DNA from: Theristus sp. LFF4_11
Lineage: Eukaryota > Nematoda > Chromadorea > Monhysterida > Xyalidae
Direction of reading: 5' to 3'
Assembly: GCA_030248135.1 (NCBI GenBank)
Contig: JASANC010003274.1
Span: 39,937 to 103,936, forward strand
Length of the DNA: 64,000 nucleotides
In this document: in pieces, positions 26,201 through 41,200 of the stretch
How the letters are laid out: each line of letters begins with the position of its first letter
How positions within the stretch are numbered: position 1 is the first letter of the stretch
Notes under the pieces: generated by a model
What the model was told of the DNA's origin: nothing
Databases searched by the model: none
Seen by the model: only the letters and a program-made list of their open reading frames with translations
Program-made: the position numbers and the translations under genes

Positions 26201-29200
26201 GTGAAAGGCGGCCGTCGGCATCGATGGCAAACTGTCGATTGGGATCGCCGGAGAGAATGCGAAACACGGCTGGTGTACCCGGTGAGAGGCTGCTCGATGA
26301 AAGCGTCAACTGACCAACCGTTGAGTGAACGGCGGCGTCTTCGCGAATGTCAAAACTGAAAAAGATCTGACTGTAACGTATATCAGACTGAGAAATGTCA
26401 TGCAGTCAAAACAAAATAAAAACTGATGCAGCCGACAGATCGTACGTGTAGAATTGGTGCTGAAATGTAGGCTGTTTTTCATTCGAGTGCGCAACGATGC
26501 GAACTTGCACGGCCGCGGTCGACCACTGCTGCGGGACGCCGTTGTCGGACGCCTGCACGACGAGACGAATCAGACGCGCTCGGGCTGAATGCCCGCTGAT
26601 CGTGCGATTGTTGTACAGCGCGCCTAAAGTAAAAACGTGCTGACGTCAGTGAAACGCACTCAACGTGCAGGTGCCAATGGACACGTTTAAAATCAGAATG
26701 CTCTGCAAATTGCACGCACCAGAATTCTTATCGATCCAGAATGACTGGCGTTGCTCAGAGTCGTCAAGAAGATGATAAGAAATGGTGTTGCTGGACGGAG
26801 CGCCGTCGGCGTCGGTCGCCAGCACCTGCACCAGACTGGCGCCAGCTGGCGTGTGCTCCGGTAGTGACACCTCGTAGAAGGGCAGGTCAAACTGGGGCGC
26901 ATGCTCGTTCACATCGAGCACGTTCACGATCAGTGTGGTGCCCGTGCTGTGCACCTGGTCGGAAACCTGCAGCAAAACATAGAATACAACATGCTGTATT
27001 GGGCACGGCTATAAACGTGTGTGTGCGCGGGGTGTACACCCTGTACATATGAGCGTTTGTCTCCTTCGTAATCGTGGCCGAGTGGTACTGTGCTCGACTC
27101 TTGTCCGTGCGCTCGGGCGATCTAGCCCAGCCGAGATCGCGCGAACGCAGTACTGGTAGAATAGCGCGTTGGGCGCCCTACGTGACGACGCTTGCATTGG
27201 CTTGCCCTGATTAAAACCATTGTCTAAATGGCTGTTCGCTTTATTTGCTCTCACCTGTATGGTCAGCTCGTACACCTTCGTGCGTTCATAGTCGAGCGGC
27301 CGTCTGAGCGTCAGTCTACCGGAGAAGCGTTCCAACGCGAATCGATCGTGGCCGCCCGCAACGAGCGCGTACTCCAGCGCTGGCCCTGCGTCAACGTCAT
27401 TCGCCGTCACCACGGTCAACAGTGCGCCAACTGGTGTGTCTGAAGGTGGCAGTTGGATTAGGCTCTTAAAATGAGAACCGTCTAAGAAACAATGCGACCC
27501 ACTTTCGAGCACTGCGACTGGCTTTAGCGCTGGAAACGACGGCACGTTGTCATTCGTGTCGACAACTGAAACAGAAGAAAAACGTTAAGGGCTCATTTGA
27601 ACGATTTGAAAATCACCGGACCCAAGGAACATACCTTGCACGTCGACATGCGCCGTGCCGGAGCGTGGCGGGCTTCCGGCGTCCGTGGCCATAACGATCA
27701 GCCTGTACTTGTCCTCAATCTCTCTGTCCAGTGGTGCGTTCGTGCTGATGACTCCGTGTGCATCAACGTTGAACGCCTGATCGTTGTTGCCGCCGATGAT
27801 GCTGTAGCTGATGCGTGCGTTCTCGCCTGCGTCACGGTCAACCGCCGATACCTGCAGTGCGCGCAGAAGTCATTTCGTTTCAGTGTGACTGCTGTGAAAA
27901 GTGTGGCGAGTTGCTACCGGAAAACTAAACAACGGACCTGTAGCACAAACGTGTTGCGCTGTTGCGCCTCGAGCACACTGGTCGAGTATCGCTGTTGTAC
28001 GAACTGCGGCGCGTGGTCGTTCGCGTCGGTCAGCGTCACGTGCACCCGTGCGTACGCCACTGACTGCGACGACGGCGGCGTGGACGACGCGCCAGTGCCG
28101 CTGGACGTTGACGCCTCCACCAACAGCAGAAACCGTCTCGAACGCTCGTGATCAATCCAGGCCGCTTCGGACACGTAGATCTGGCCTGAAATTGTGGCCG
28201 GTTACGCGCGCTGGTTGGCTGTCTGTCAGCCTGTGATTCATCCCTCCGAAAGAATAGATTACGATGAAAGATCACATGAAGCGACGTTATTATATCGAGT
28301 CACACGCAACTAAAAGCAAGTCGCATTTTGTATGTTGAATTTTCAACTGAACAAACCGCTGGTTGCGTCGATTTTGAACGCATCTGATCCAGCGCCATTC
28401 ACAATTCGATACGACAAATGGTGATACTGGCCATCGGAACTGCGATGTTCGGCGCGCACACGTGCGACAGTTGTACCCGCTGGAGCGCCCTCTTCCACGT
28501 TCACCTGATTATAAGTGACCAACATTTTAGCTGCTTGAATTGTGTCAGACGTTGATTTTGATTATGATCGCAATCTTGACACCGGTACTGTACTTCAACA
28601 CCCTATGATGATGCAACAAAATGTCGATCAGCATGTTTCATTTCAACTGAACCAGTTTAGTGTGCACCTGCAACGTGTCATTTGCGAAGACGACGACATC
28701 GCGCATGTGATCGGCAGAGGGTGATCGTAGTTCAACGATGCACGTTGCGCTCAACGGCGGTGTGCCGGAGTCCCTGGCCAGCACAGTCAGGTAGAGGGAT
28801 CCCTGCGTGAACGCAAGCGGGCGTCGCGTGCTGATCACGCCGGTGGTTGGGTTGATGCTGAACTCGTCCAGGGCTTGCGCAAAGCTGAATGTCAAAAAAA
28901 TCGTTTCAGTTTTGCAACTTTCAGAGCGGCTAAAACGAGCTGATGATTGACGGGCTCATCAGTGACAGTTTAGGAAGCCAGATTTCTGCTTCCAAGACTG
29001 AGCGACTTGAGCTGACCGACCTGTACGTGACGCGTGCATTCTGGCCGGGAGTGTCGTTGTCCGTGGCAGTCAGTTTAGTGACCCTTGCTCCATTTCCCAT
29101 TGTCGCAGGCACGTTCACGGTCACAAAGGCCTTCTCAAACCGGGGTGCGTTGTCGTTGATGTCGTCAACGTTGATCGTGACGTTCACCGAGGATGTGCGT

Positions 29201-32200
29201 GGATACGAAATGCCTCGATCGGACGCGTGCACCGTCAGCGCGAAACGTTCGTTGCGCTCAAAGTCCAGTGCACTGAAAATAGACGGTGATTCTTTCGCTG
29301 TGTGGTGGAAGTGTTCAAAGACTGATGTGAGCAAAAACTGAAAATTGGCTTTTGACTCATTCGGGTTTCTAGAACCTAAGAGGAAAGTGGGAGGGGGCAG
29401 CTGTCAAGTCCAAAAAACTTCAAAAAACTACCAATGCAAACTTCGCACTCACCCGATGGTGACAATGGTGCCGTTGCTCGGGTCAATCTCGAACAGTCCA
29501 TTGGTTTGCCCGCGAAGGCTGTACACAATTTCACCGTTCACCCCGGCGTCAGCGTCCGTGGCGCGCACCACCACGACCGTGTAGCCGACAGGTGCGTCTT
29601 CAGGCACCGTCGCAGCGTAGTCGGCACGCTCGAACTGTGGCGCCTCGTCGTTCTCATCGATCACCGTGACGTGCAACATGCAGTGCACCTGGTGTGTCCC
29701 ATCGGTGACGCTCAACGAAACGTTGTAGAACGCGGTGCGCTCGCGATCGAGCAGCTCGCACGACAGCTCACCGGTGCTCGGGTTGATGTGCAACATGCCG
29801 TCGTCGTTGCCGCCTGCAAGCTTTTTTGTGGTGGTTCCAGTTGCGAAAGACAGCACGACCAGAACGACAGCAAAGTTGCGAACATTGAGATCAACACCGC
29901 TAGACCAAATCCGTTTATGAACTGCGTTATTCCCTTTATTGTTATCTTCGATAGGTAACAGTTTCATGCATGACGCGGAAATTCAAAATTAGTGAGGTCG
30001 CTTAAATACATACGATTTTAGTCAGTGGGATCGTTTTAAAAATTGCTGCATGAAGCATGAAAGTGATGTCCTTTTGACGTCTGCAAATGCATTGAGTCGC
30101 AGATCCAAAAGAAAGCACAATACAATGCAGCGATTCATGTCAAACGTGCTGCCCGCTGACCGTCGATGCTGTATACGAGTCGGTCGTCATCGTCCGCGTC
30201 ATTGGCGACCACCAAATGCAGCGCGTCAATTCGCGCGTTCTCCGGCACAAACAGCGGCATGCACGACGGCGGCATCAGCGACGGGGCGTTGTCGTTCAGG
30301 TCGAGCACACTCACCACGACCGACGCTGAGTCGTACAACGATGGGTGGTCGGTGTCGTGCGCGAAAACTGCAGGGAGAAAAGTGCGAGAGGATTGATTGA
30401 AGACAAACCGAGAGAGTTGTCGTTTGCTTTGTTTTTGTGGATTGTGTCCTGGTGTGATTTGCAGTCAGTAGTGCTGCACTCGAACCAGTGCAGCCGGTAT
30501 CAACCGGACAAAGCTGTTTAGATCAGCTCACCAACGAATCGGTATTCGGCCTGCTCCTCCCTGTCCAACTTCACCAGCGCGTTCAATGTTCCGGACTCTG
30601 CGTTCAGCGAAAAACGATTACTGGCAGCCCCCGTCGGCAGATAGTACGTCAGTCGCGAACCGGCTGAAATGTTACTTCGTTTCGAAATTGATTGGTCATG
30701 ATCATAAATTTTTGCCGCTTTATTGGTTTCATCACATTGAACGTGTTCTTGCATTTCGTGTGTCACCCCCTTCACCAATCTTTACGTTTCCAAAAAACAG
30801 TTTCAACGTCTTCAGTATTCCCACGGCAGCATTATCGTAATGCGTGCACGAATAAAGTAAGAAATTTTCATAGAAAAAAGTGCGCAACTGGCTGGCAATA
30901 CGAAAATCGGTGTGCATCCTTCATGTCGTTTACTTCGAAAACACATAAACAAGAGGCGAGGCTACATTATTCAGTGTGTGTGTTGTGTGTGATCAAGAGA
31001 AATGGCCTTGTAAGGCGGTGACAGTGTCAGCAAGCCGTGACTTGTTCGTACATGACTTGTGTCACTTTTTTTACATGCATCTTCAATATGTTCACCAGTA
31101 AACTTCTGTGGCCGCAAGTTACGAAGCTATGAATCATCCAGCGTAACGTTCAGTAAACATGAATACAGTATGCTGCACAGCACACGCCTACACAAATCAA
31201 CGAGCAGAATGAAAATCGCCCAATCTACACAATCGAACTCTAAATTACAAGCAATCTGTTAATTGGCTGGTGATCACGCGATGCATGCTTTCAGTGTAGG
31301 CATTGCTGTAAAGGTTGAGTCTGTCCTGCACAGAAAGCGTGCATCATTTGATCACTAACCAACCAGCTGACTGCCTATAATTTATAGAGTTCGACTGTAG
31401 AAGAAGAAAAAACTTTCAACTCGGAATAATTGCGCGCTCACCATCGCTGCCGAGTGCGGTGACGCGACCGACGATCGCCTGCACGGGCGCGTTCTCGGTG
31501 ATGTTGAATCGGAACAGAGACTGCGTGAATCGCGGTGACTCCGAGTGGACGCCACGCACAACAAGAGTCAGCGGCTGCGTGGCGCTCAACGACGGACGCC
31601 CGTGGTCGCGTGCGATCAACTGCAGCTGCACCGAGTCACCGGCGGCACCGTTGAAGCGGCGCAGCATCGTCAGTGCACCTGCAAGATGTTGAGCGTCTTT
31701 GCAACGAACTTGATAGAACAACATGGCTGTGTCACTTGACCAATTGATTTGTTGAATATGAGTTGTAGAATGCATGGAAAACTTCACTTACAGTCGGACT
31801 CGTAAATTATAGGGAACCAGCTGATTGATTGCGATTACGGTATGCATGCCTTCTGTGCAGGCATTGCTGTGGGAGCGGAGTTTGGTTTGCACAGAAATCA
31901 TGCATACCGTAATCCCAACCAATCAGCTGATTCCCTATAATTCAGAGATCAACTGTACAATCGAATCTACCGAACCGCGCAAACCCACCAGTGGTTTCAT
32001 TCAGCGCAAAGTAGCCGCGTTCATTGCCGGCGACGATCGAGTAGCTCAGTCGCGCGTTCTGCTGCCAGTCGGCGTCGCTCGCCACCACCTGGAAGACCAC
32101 CTGCCCGGCGGGCGTGTTCTCGTCGATGTACGCCTTGTCGACGCTGACGAAGCGCGGCTGATTGTCGTTGACGTCCGTGACGTAAACGTGCGCCGTCACG

Positions 32201-35200
32201 CGCGTCTCGCGTCGTCGGTTCACCTGTTCCGCCTGGTCGCTGGCTGCCACCACGAGCACGTACTCTCGGACCCGCTCAAAGTCCAGAGCGCGCTGTAGCA
32301 CGATGTCGCCGGTGACCGTGTCCACCGTGAACACATTCTCTTCCGGCGACTCTTGCACCACCCGGTACTGCAGTCGACCGTTCGCGCCGACGTCACGGTC
32401 GGTGGCGTTCAGTTGACGGAAGACGATCTGCTGCACACGGGTGTTCTCGGCGACGGAGAACATCACCGGGTCCTGCGCGAACTCGGGCGCGTTGTCGTTC
32501 TCGTCCTGCACGACGACGTGCACGTCGAATAGGACGCTACGCTCGTTCGGCGGCACTGACGGAGACAGATTCATGCGGCGAATCATCAGACGATGGCTGC
32601 TCGCTGTCTCGTAGTCGACTGGCGCCGTCAGATAGAGCACGGACGTGACGCGGTCGATTGAGAACAGATTCTGAGCAAAACGAACGGACACTCGGGCGTT
32701 TTTTTCGCTTGTCGCTTCTTCGTCGGAAATAAACACGGATTTTTAGATTTGCACTGGTTTAGATTGCTTGACTGTACTCCAGCGGCGAGGCCAGATGAAT
32801 GAATCCGGGACTGCCAGTCATGATCGGAATGCTGTCAAATTAATAAAGACAACCTTGCAACACATTTCTCCGACTGTTCCAACCTGACTGTTGCCCTTCA
32901 CGATCGAGTACGTGACGTCGAGCACACGCTCGTCCACCTGCGCGTCCGCGTCCAGCAGCGGCAGGTCGGCGGCTCTCGCCCGGTCGACCGGCCCGAGACG
33001 TTGCCCGACCGGCACCGACTCGGACAGTTTGAACTCAACGTGCCGTTCGGTGTCAATGGCGCGCAATTGCTCCGCAGTCTCCTGCTCTAAATCGATGTCG
33101 GTGTTCAGCGTCAACTCGACCACCAGCTCCTTGGTCGCCACCAGACTCGGCTGCCCGCCATCGCTCGCCATCACGGTGACCGTGAACGGGTGACTCGCCA
33201 ACTGGCGAACGTCGATCTGCTCGTTCAGCCGCAGCACGCCCGTTGCTGGGTCGACGGAGAAGTACCGCTTGTACGGCTCTGCAAACGAACGAAACTGAAG
33301 AGTTTTTTTTTTGAAATTGAAGATTCTAGATGAGTCCAATATCATTGCATTGACCAATTGACGCAATTCGGTTTATTTTAGCCAAGCAGCATTTATGGTT
33401 TGTGTGTCCATTTGTGAACACACAAGTGCACCAGGTTCATTCCCCATCAGAACGGCGAATGTTCGTCCGTGTAAAACAACGTGTACATTGTCATTTGTTA
33501 TGTTTATGCAGCGATTATTGCGTTGTGGTGGCCTCTGGAACAGGGTGTGACTCGAACAACCACCAGAACGCAGTGAGCAACCGCAAAATTGCAGACGCAC
33601 AACGTTCGCGGGCACCCTGGCGCGCTGCGCAAACGACAAGTGGCGGCGCATGTCACACTGGTGTGTCCGCAAAAAACTGCGCTTTATGATGTAACATTGC
33701 GTGTAAAGATTGATCGCGGCTGCATTTCGGCCCGGGCGCAGCGCGTCAAATGCAGCCAAATGAGCAATCAATTTCGATATCAGCGCTCGCACACGAAACG
33801 ACGACTCAAACAGCAGACAGCCAGCCAAGTGCTTTGTTTCGAAACTGCTAAGCATCCAATAATAATGACTGATCACCATCACCAAAAGCACCAACCATTG
33901 TCCGGTATGCTGTACGCGACAGACCCGTTAGCGCCGTGATCAGCGTCAATCGCCCGTAGCTGCACGAGCTCTGCGCCGCGATATTGCGGCTGTCTGACGA
34001 CGACGCGATTGCTGTGCGGCAGCACGAACACGGGCGCGTTGTCGTTCTCGTCCATGACGTTCACCGTGATCAGGCAAGTGGTCGAGCGTCGCGGCGTGCC
34101 GGCGTCGTGCGCGACCACACTGAGCTGGTACTCGTGTTGCTCCTCAGCGTCCAGCGTCGACGCGCTGTACAGCTCTCCATTCGGCTCCACACGGAACGTC
34201 GTCTGCTTCAGGTCGGTCAAATAGTAGAACACGGTGCCGTTGTCGCCCGCGTCCGCGTCATCCGCCGTCAGTCGACCGACCAGCGTACCGGCCGGCGCGC
34301 TCTCCGCCACCAACAACGGCGAGATCTTCGCGCAGTCGGGCGCGTTGTCGTTGACGTCGTCGATGGCGACGACGACCCGCGCGACCGCACTCCGCGGCGG
34401 CTCACCGTGGTCTGATGCGACCACGGTCAGCTCGTGGCGGTCGCGTGTTTCGCGGTCGAGCGACCGCCGCACGTACAGCCAGCCGTTGTCTGCGAAGATG
34501 CCGAACAACGCGGCGCCGCCCTCGAGCTCGTACGAGATTTGAGCGTTGCGCCCGCTGTCCGCGTCTGTGGCGCTCAACTGAACGACGCGCGTCATCGGCT
34601 CAATGTCCTCGGACAGTCGAAGGCTGTAGGACGTTTGCGTGAACACCGGCGAATTGTCGTTCGCGTCGCGTACGGTCACCTGCGTTGGATTGGGCGGTGA
34701 GTTTTGTTTCGGCTTGCTTGCATCTATCAAATGTGATTGTGACGCCCATGCCGACGCTCCACGCAAATCTCGCAATCAATAGTCGATCTGTACCTTGAGC
34801 GTGACATTGGTGGCCCTCGAGGGCACCCCTCCATCGCGCGCCGTCACCAGCAGCGTGTAGCTCGTGTGCGCCTCGTAATCCAACGGCGACGTCAACAGCA
34901 GTTCACCCGACTTTGGTAGCACCATGAACTGATTCGTGTCTGGACGCACTTCGGCCAGTTGATAGGTCACTTGTCCGTTTTTGTCCGTGTCTGCGTCCGT
35001 GGCGTGCACTCTGTAAGGCAGCGGCTCTTGCGCTCGTTGCTGCTCGCTGATAGACACCTCGAGGTAGGGCACCTCGAAGACGGGCGCGTTGTCGTTCACG
35101 TCTTCGATCAGCACCTCCACCTGAGTGTGATTGAACGAGGGCGGATAGCCGGAGGCCGCCTGAACGTTCAACATCAGCGAGCGGCGGTCGTTCTGCAGTT

Positions 35201-38200
35201 TGTCCGCGTTCAGATACCTGCGAACGAACAAATGGCAAAATTGTGGAAAAACACTTTCGATTTGTGCTTGTTTGCAGGACAGTTTTCAAAACTGTGCAAC
35301 CGTGCGCACTCACCGCTGCACCGTGATCAGTCCGGTCTCGTGGTCGATGGCGAAGAATCCGTCCGGATCACCGGAGTAGATGGCGTAGCTGATCGGCTGT
35401 CGTCCGATGGCGTGCACCTTGCCAACCTCGATGCCCGGCAGTGTGTCCTCGGCGACGGCGAAGTGGTAGAGTTTTTTACTGAACGACGGCGTTCTGTAGC
35501 CGCGCGGCTGCACGGTGACGCTGACGTGCGCGCTCTGCACCGCCGTCAGACCGCCGCCGTCGACGGCGCTCACCTCGAGCTCGTACACGCCGACCGACAG
35601 CGTGTCGTTCAGTGAGAGGTCGCCTGGAGAGCGGTGCTTTGGAAGTGTTCACTTTTTAATTTCAGTTTTATAAAGACGATATCGAAATTTTGGCTACTGC
35701 TGTTTGGATTGGATGAGGGTCAAGAGTGTTGGGCAATTCGGGATTATGGTCTGGATGGGTGCCTGAATTGGGCAGATCCGAATCACGGGCATGGGGCTGA
35801 GTCATGGGTAGATAACGGCCGGATCACTTAGGCTACTTCGAATTGCCACAAATAAGAATTGAAACTAGTGTCCTTCCTACGTCTGAATGTCCTACGTCCA
35901 TTGAATGCAAAACCCAATAAAATTGACAACACCTTGTTGCGGATCGATGCGAAATCGCGCGGCAGCGTCCGACCGTTCGATGGCGTAGCGAATGAGGTCG
36001 GTGTCGATTTTGTCGCTGTCACTGGCGGACACACGCAACAGCGGCACGCCCCTCTGCTCGTCCTGGTTGATGCTGATGTTGTAATGGGTCGGGTAGAACA
36101 CGGGCGCGTTGTCGTTCACGTCCAGCACGTACACTTGCAGCAGTGTGGAACTGGACAGGCCGCCTGAAACATGGCCCGGTTTGCGTTTTGTTTGTTTGCT
36201 TTTGGTCACCAGTGGCTGACCACATGTGAGTACAGAGTTGCACGTCACGGTTACTGTTACTGTGCTGTTTAGGTTCGCTTTAATTTTTGAATCAGCCTTT
36301 GTTATCGCAATCGCAGCCGAGGTTTTTTGGTACGTAAATTTCAGTCCCACACCCGCAGTGGTTGACCTTTCGATACATGGACTTTATCGTGCTGGTACTG
36401 AATTTTTACATCATTTTTACTCCCACTCAATCTTCTGGACAAGCCACTCTTTGGTCTTCTGCAATGTCTTTTATTATTGTTCTTCTGGTGCCTTTTGTTT
36501 GCTTCCGGTCTATTAGTGGCATGGAAATTTTCATAGAACATTCATTTTCCACGTTGGCATCGATATGCGATGCGTTATCTCATTTCGCATATTTATTTAC
36601 CAATTAAATTAGTGACAAATTGAGTTTCAAATTGAGTCATAATTCCTTATGAATGTGTGATTTGAGCATTGATAAACGGCCATTTATTCATAATCAGGCA
36701 TTCATTGCTGTGAAATTGCTGAAGTGCAATCAGACGCCAGTCCACTTGCGCAATATTTTCATGCGAAAGAGCATTTTCTTTCATGGAACGGTCTATCCAT
36801 ATTCGGTGGCCAACACTTCCTGATGACAAATAGCCCCCGTCGCGTCATCTGAATAGCTTTAGACCTTCACTAAAATAGACATTTCTGAGGAAATCTCAAT
36901 TTCTAGGAGCAAACTGCGCGGTGAGCTTGAGATGTGAAGTGACGGGGCGTTTGCTGAATGCGACATGAATACTCAGTTTGCCCTTATTTTACTTTTGACA
37001 AACCCGTCAATCGCACGAGACGGACAATCTAATTGAAAAGTGCGCCACGAAATCCGTCGATGGCCCACCACGACACCACTGCAGAAAATGGAAGTTTTCG
37101 AGAGAGAGAGTGTCCTCAAGAAATGGCGCAAATCGTAACACAATTGAATCTATTTGGCACTTTTATGACGCCGTGTCAACTTTCGACAATGAATTCTGCA
37201 TGCGCCACGCCCCCCCCCAAATTCAGTGACTTCTTCGCGAAAACAACAACACACTTGAAAACGGTGTGTTGGTAAATACAAGCAAGATAGTGAGTTTATT
37301 TTTGGTTCAGCCTGTGTGCATTTGCTCCCCATGGAGCTGGAAAATGTGACACCCGCGTTTTGTTGGTGCCGGGGCGCACGACGGTGTGTACCGATATCGC
37401 TGCACCATGCTAAAAGATGTGTAGATGTGTGTGTCGTTCGCGGACATTGACAAATCTCGGAATGAATCCCTTGGGGAAAATACTGTGCTGCTGCCACACG
37501 CACCGCCACACCACACAAGTTGTCCAAAAAGCTCTGTTTTTAGTATGAACGAAGACTCTTTATCTATTCAGCCTTGAGCCTGGGCCAATAGGCGCTTGGG
37601 ATAAAAGTGCCACGCACAATTAATGAGATCTCATTTGTACTCGAACGTAAAAAACGTAAAATCCAAATGTCATTCTAATTTTGAAAATCTTTGTAAAGCT
37701 CGAAAATCCGGCAAACTGATAAGCGTTAGGGCGTTTAGCAATCACAGCTTGGTCCCTAAAATCCCGATTTCGTGCTTTTCTCTGCTAATCGAGTGATGTT
37801 TACTGTGAGATTTTACAGATTACTTGAACAAACAAGTGACGGTCTCGCCGTATTATTGCTGCTTTGTCAGGCTAGTTCATTTTCAAACGTGTGTGTCACT
37901 GAATGAATTTTCACTGAATGTAAAAATACACTGAGCGAGCAGTATATTTCACAGTTTAGTGCACTCGGAGTCCGTACAGTCAAGCCTCAAGTGCACTAAA
38001 GTGAACGCTGGACGACACACCAAAAAGCGCGTGAACAGCCCGCGTCGTGTACAAACAGAATTTGCGCGGAGAAACTTGTCCACTTGAAATGAAACAACCA
38101 ATGAAAAAAACCCCGCAAATTGTGCGAAGAAAAAAAAACTTTCACAAACCTCCGTCATGCGCCATCACAGACAGCTGAAAGCTGGAGGCACGCTCGAAGT

Positions 38201-41200
38201 CAACGTGCTCGGTGAGACAGATGCGTCCCGTAGTCGAATGGATGGAGAACGGCGGCCGATGCGACTGCGGCACGGACGGCAACGGCTCTTTGAAGCTGTA
38301 GTGCACGTCCGCGTTCACGCCGCAGTCCGGGTCGGACGCAGACACCTGAAAATGAGGATGATGATAATCATTGCATCACACTCACAGTCTGTTTCAGATT
38401 TGTGCAGTTTTCTTTGAACTTTTTTTCAAAGCGCATCCCTTGCCTCAACAGTTGTCAACACTTCACACTTGAAACACGCAACGTGTTTTCCACACCCCTG
38501 CACAAACAGACGCCGCAAAGAAGGTGCACATCCGTAATTAACCACCATTTATTGACCCCTCGCAAGTGGACAAAACGGACGCTTCAAAGAACATCAAGTA
38601 GTAACGCACGGTGAAATGTCTTCATACGGAAGAAAACTCATGAATCAGACTGGTGAGATGTCACAAGAATCAAACGCGTTATCCAAAATGGTCAGCAGCG
38701 AACGATGTAAACCGTTTATCATGTAGCACGCACGCATCCATTCCAGCGACCTTTCAGTGACCCTGCATGATCGATTGATTGCTTGCACATCCCTTCGTGA
38801 ATACACTCAGTGGCAACTACTTTCATGTATTGATTGGCTTCATTCATTATTATCCATGTTGATCAATCATCCATGCGACCGCGCCCATCGGGATTTATGG
38901 GCATTATTTTGCGGTGCGTGTGGCTTGGCTTCTAAGAGGATGTTCCATTGTTTCATTTGGTTTTTTTTTAATTTTAATTGTGCTTTTTTTGTCATTGTTA
39001 GTACAAGTGGGCAAAGGATTTGTGGGAAAAGGCACGGATTTAATGGTTTACGCCCATCACTGCGGTTTTGTGGGGCAAAAGGGAGGGGCATATTCGCGTT
39101 TGCGCAATTTCTTAGAAATTCATAACAAAAAGGGTTTGTGTGGGCTTGTCGGTGTGTGCTTTGAGTGTTTTTTGTTTTTTGTTTTTTGTTTTTAGACATT
39201 TTGCTCTTCACTATGTTCAACGATTCATCGGGACACGTAAACACATGTACAGAGAACTGAAAAAGCTGTGAAGGATGTGTGAAGCTGGAAATAATGCTAA
39301 CAGACACTGCAAATCATGGCATGGGTGCTAAGGAAACAGCTTCACATTATCAACCAGGCCGAGCTGTTGCTAGGAAACGTCAACCACGCAGGCACTGTCT
39401 CAGTTGCTACCTGTGCGCAAACTCTGCGTTTATTATATTTGAAGAAAACTCTGTGATAAAATTGTGCTGTGACTGTAGTTTTCTCACGAATGCAGTAAAT
39501 AAAAGTCAAGAAAATCACGAAAAATGTCACTGAAAACCATGCCGATTCTATTCTTGAACATGGGCGCTGAAATGGTGTACATTCTCGAGCAACGACTGCA
39601 CGCACAGGTACGGATGGAACAGGACGCCTCGGTTTTCATTTCTAACCAAATTCCATGTCAATCGATTGGCAGTTTGCTTGCCCAAAATGCCAATCCTGAA
39701 CCCCACGATTGTACCACCGTTCTAAAAAATCGCACCCGTGCGCAGGTGGTTCGTGCGGACAAGGCGTCGCGTGTCATGACAGACATCGTCGGCACCATGT
39801 TCAGTCAGAAGTTCATCGAGGAGATCTTCAAGCCGCAGCTGCTCTACTCGCGTCGCGGCATGCGGGCGCTGTTCGAGAAGCTGGCGCACGCTTCGATCAT
39901 GCGTCTGAACACGGTCAGCATGGACAAACTGTACGACCTGATGACGATGGCGTGCAAGTACCAGCTGCAACAGTGCTGCTCGCCGCGCGACATGCTGCTG
40001 CTGACGTTGAACCATCTGGACGGCATCCGCGCCATCGTGCACGGCGTCGCCAAGGTCCAGGCGCAGATCGACTACGCGTTCGTCGCAATTATTATCAGTT
40101 TTTTTGGGGGTTCTGCGACTGAATGTGTGCGCAGGCGTTGGAAGGAAACCAGTTTCTGTCTTTGTGCTGCAATTCAAAATCGCTCAAGTGACTCTGCTTT
40201 ATTTTGAATTCCCGCGTCATGCGTGAAACTGTTTACCTATCTGTGCACGCATTGAGTCTCGGTACCAACATAAAAGGTCATAGTTTTGTGACGTTTTCTT
40301 CAGATAATCTTTCGGCGCATTTTGTTATCAAGACTTGTGTGGTGACGCGCGCATGAACACAAATCGCTCATTGCAGGTACTATCTCCTTGAGCGTCACTA
40401 TTTCGCAATGTCGCCGTTCGAGTTGCACCTGGTGCGCTCAACACTGCTCGCGTTCTACCAGGACGCACGGGTGAAAGTGAGTCTGCTGCTGCGCGAGCGC
40501 CGCCAACGCGACGACGGTCGATTCGTGATCACGGTGAAAGGCGGCAAGGTGCCGTACGGGGGACGCATTCCGGGCACGATACGCCTGTACAGCCGGGGAC
40601 AGCAGACGACCACGGCGACGTTCAACAGTGGCGGCAGTTACGCGGAGACGTTGCTCGAGGGCAGTCTGGCGAAAACCGTGCAACTGGGCGAACGGGCGAT
40701 CGAGCACGGAGCGAACATGTACCACAACAGTGCGGTCGAGACGAGCGGCGGGGTCGGCTCGGTTGCTGCTACTGCTGCTGCTGCTGCTACTGTTCGTGCT
40801 GCTGCTCCGTCATCAGCAGCAGCGGGTACGAGCGCAGTCGCTAATCAACCGGTCAGCACGGCCACCGTCGGTGACCCGGACGGGCAGGGTGAACTGAAAC
40901 TGTTGTGCGCGCTGTTGGCGTCCGGCGGCGAGACGAAAAAGGGCACGAAGAAAAAAGAGGGCGACAAAGCGAAGGAGCCGCTGATGCTGAGTCTGTTCGA
41001 CACGCAACAGGATGAGGAAGCGTTCCTGGAGGCTGCAAAGTCCGCTGCGGCCAGCGAACAAGCGAACGTCATCAAAATCGACGCGTCGAAACGCGACAAA
41101 CGCAGTGACGTCACGAAAATGGTGGGCGATTTGAGTGTGGTTGAGCGGAAGAGCAGTGCGGGCAAGAAGAAGTCAAGAGGCGATGAACTGCTCGAACTGA

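Noticed and set aside
27064..27140. tRNA-Leu or tRNA-Ser gene
   Set aside because: Good A box but poor B box and no cloverleaf. The body matches the SINE family.
32760..32822. Small extra Dachsous exon ([19 protein letters not shown])
   Set aside because: It looks cadherin-like but has the wrong phase at both ends, whereas direct joining of 32884 to 32670 gives a perfect cadherin strand. It may be a remnant or an alternative exon.
39709..40177. Alternative frames over OSCP1 exon 2
   Set aside because: The frame giving [20 protein letters not shown] is the conserved one; the others are shadows.
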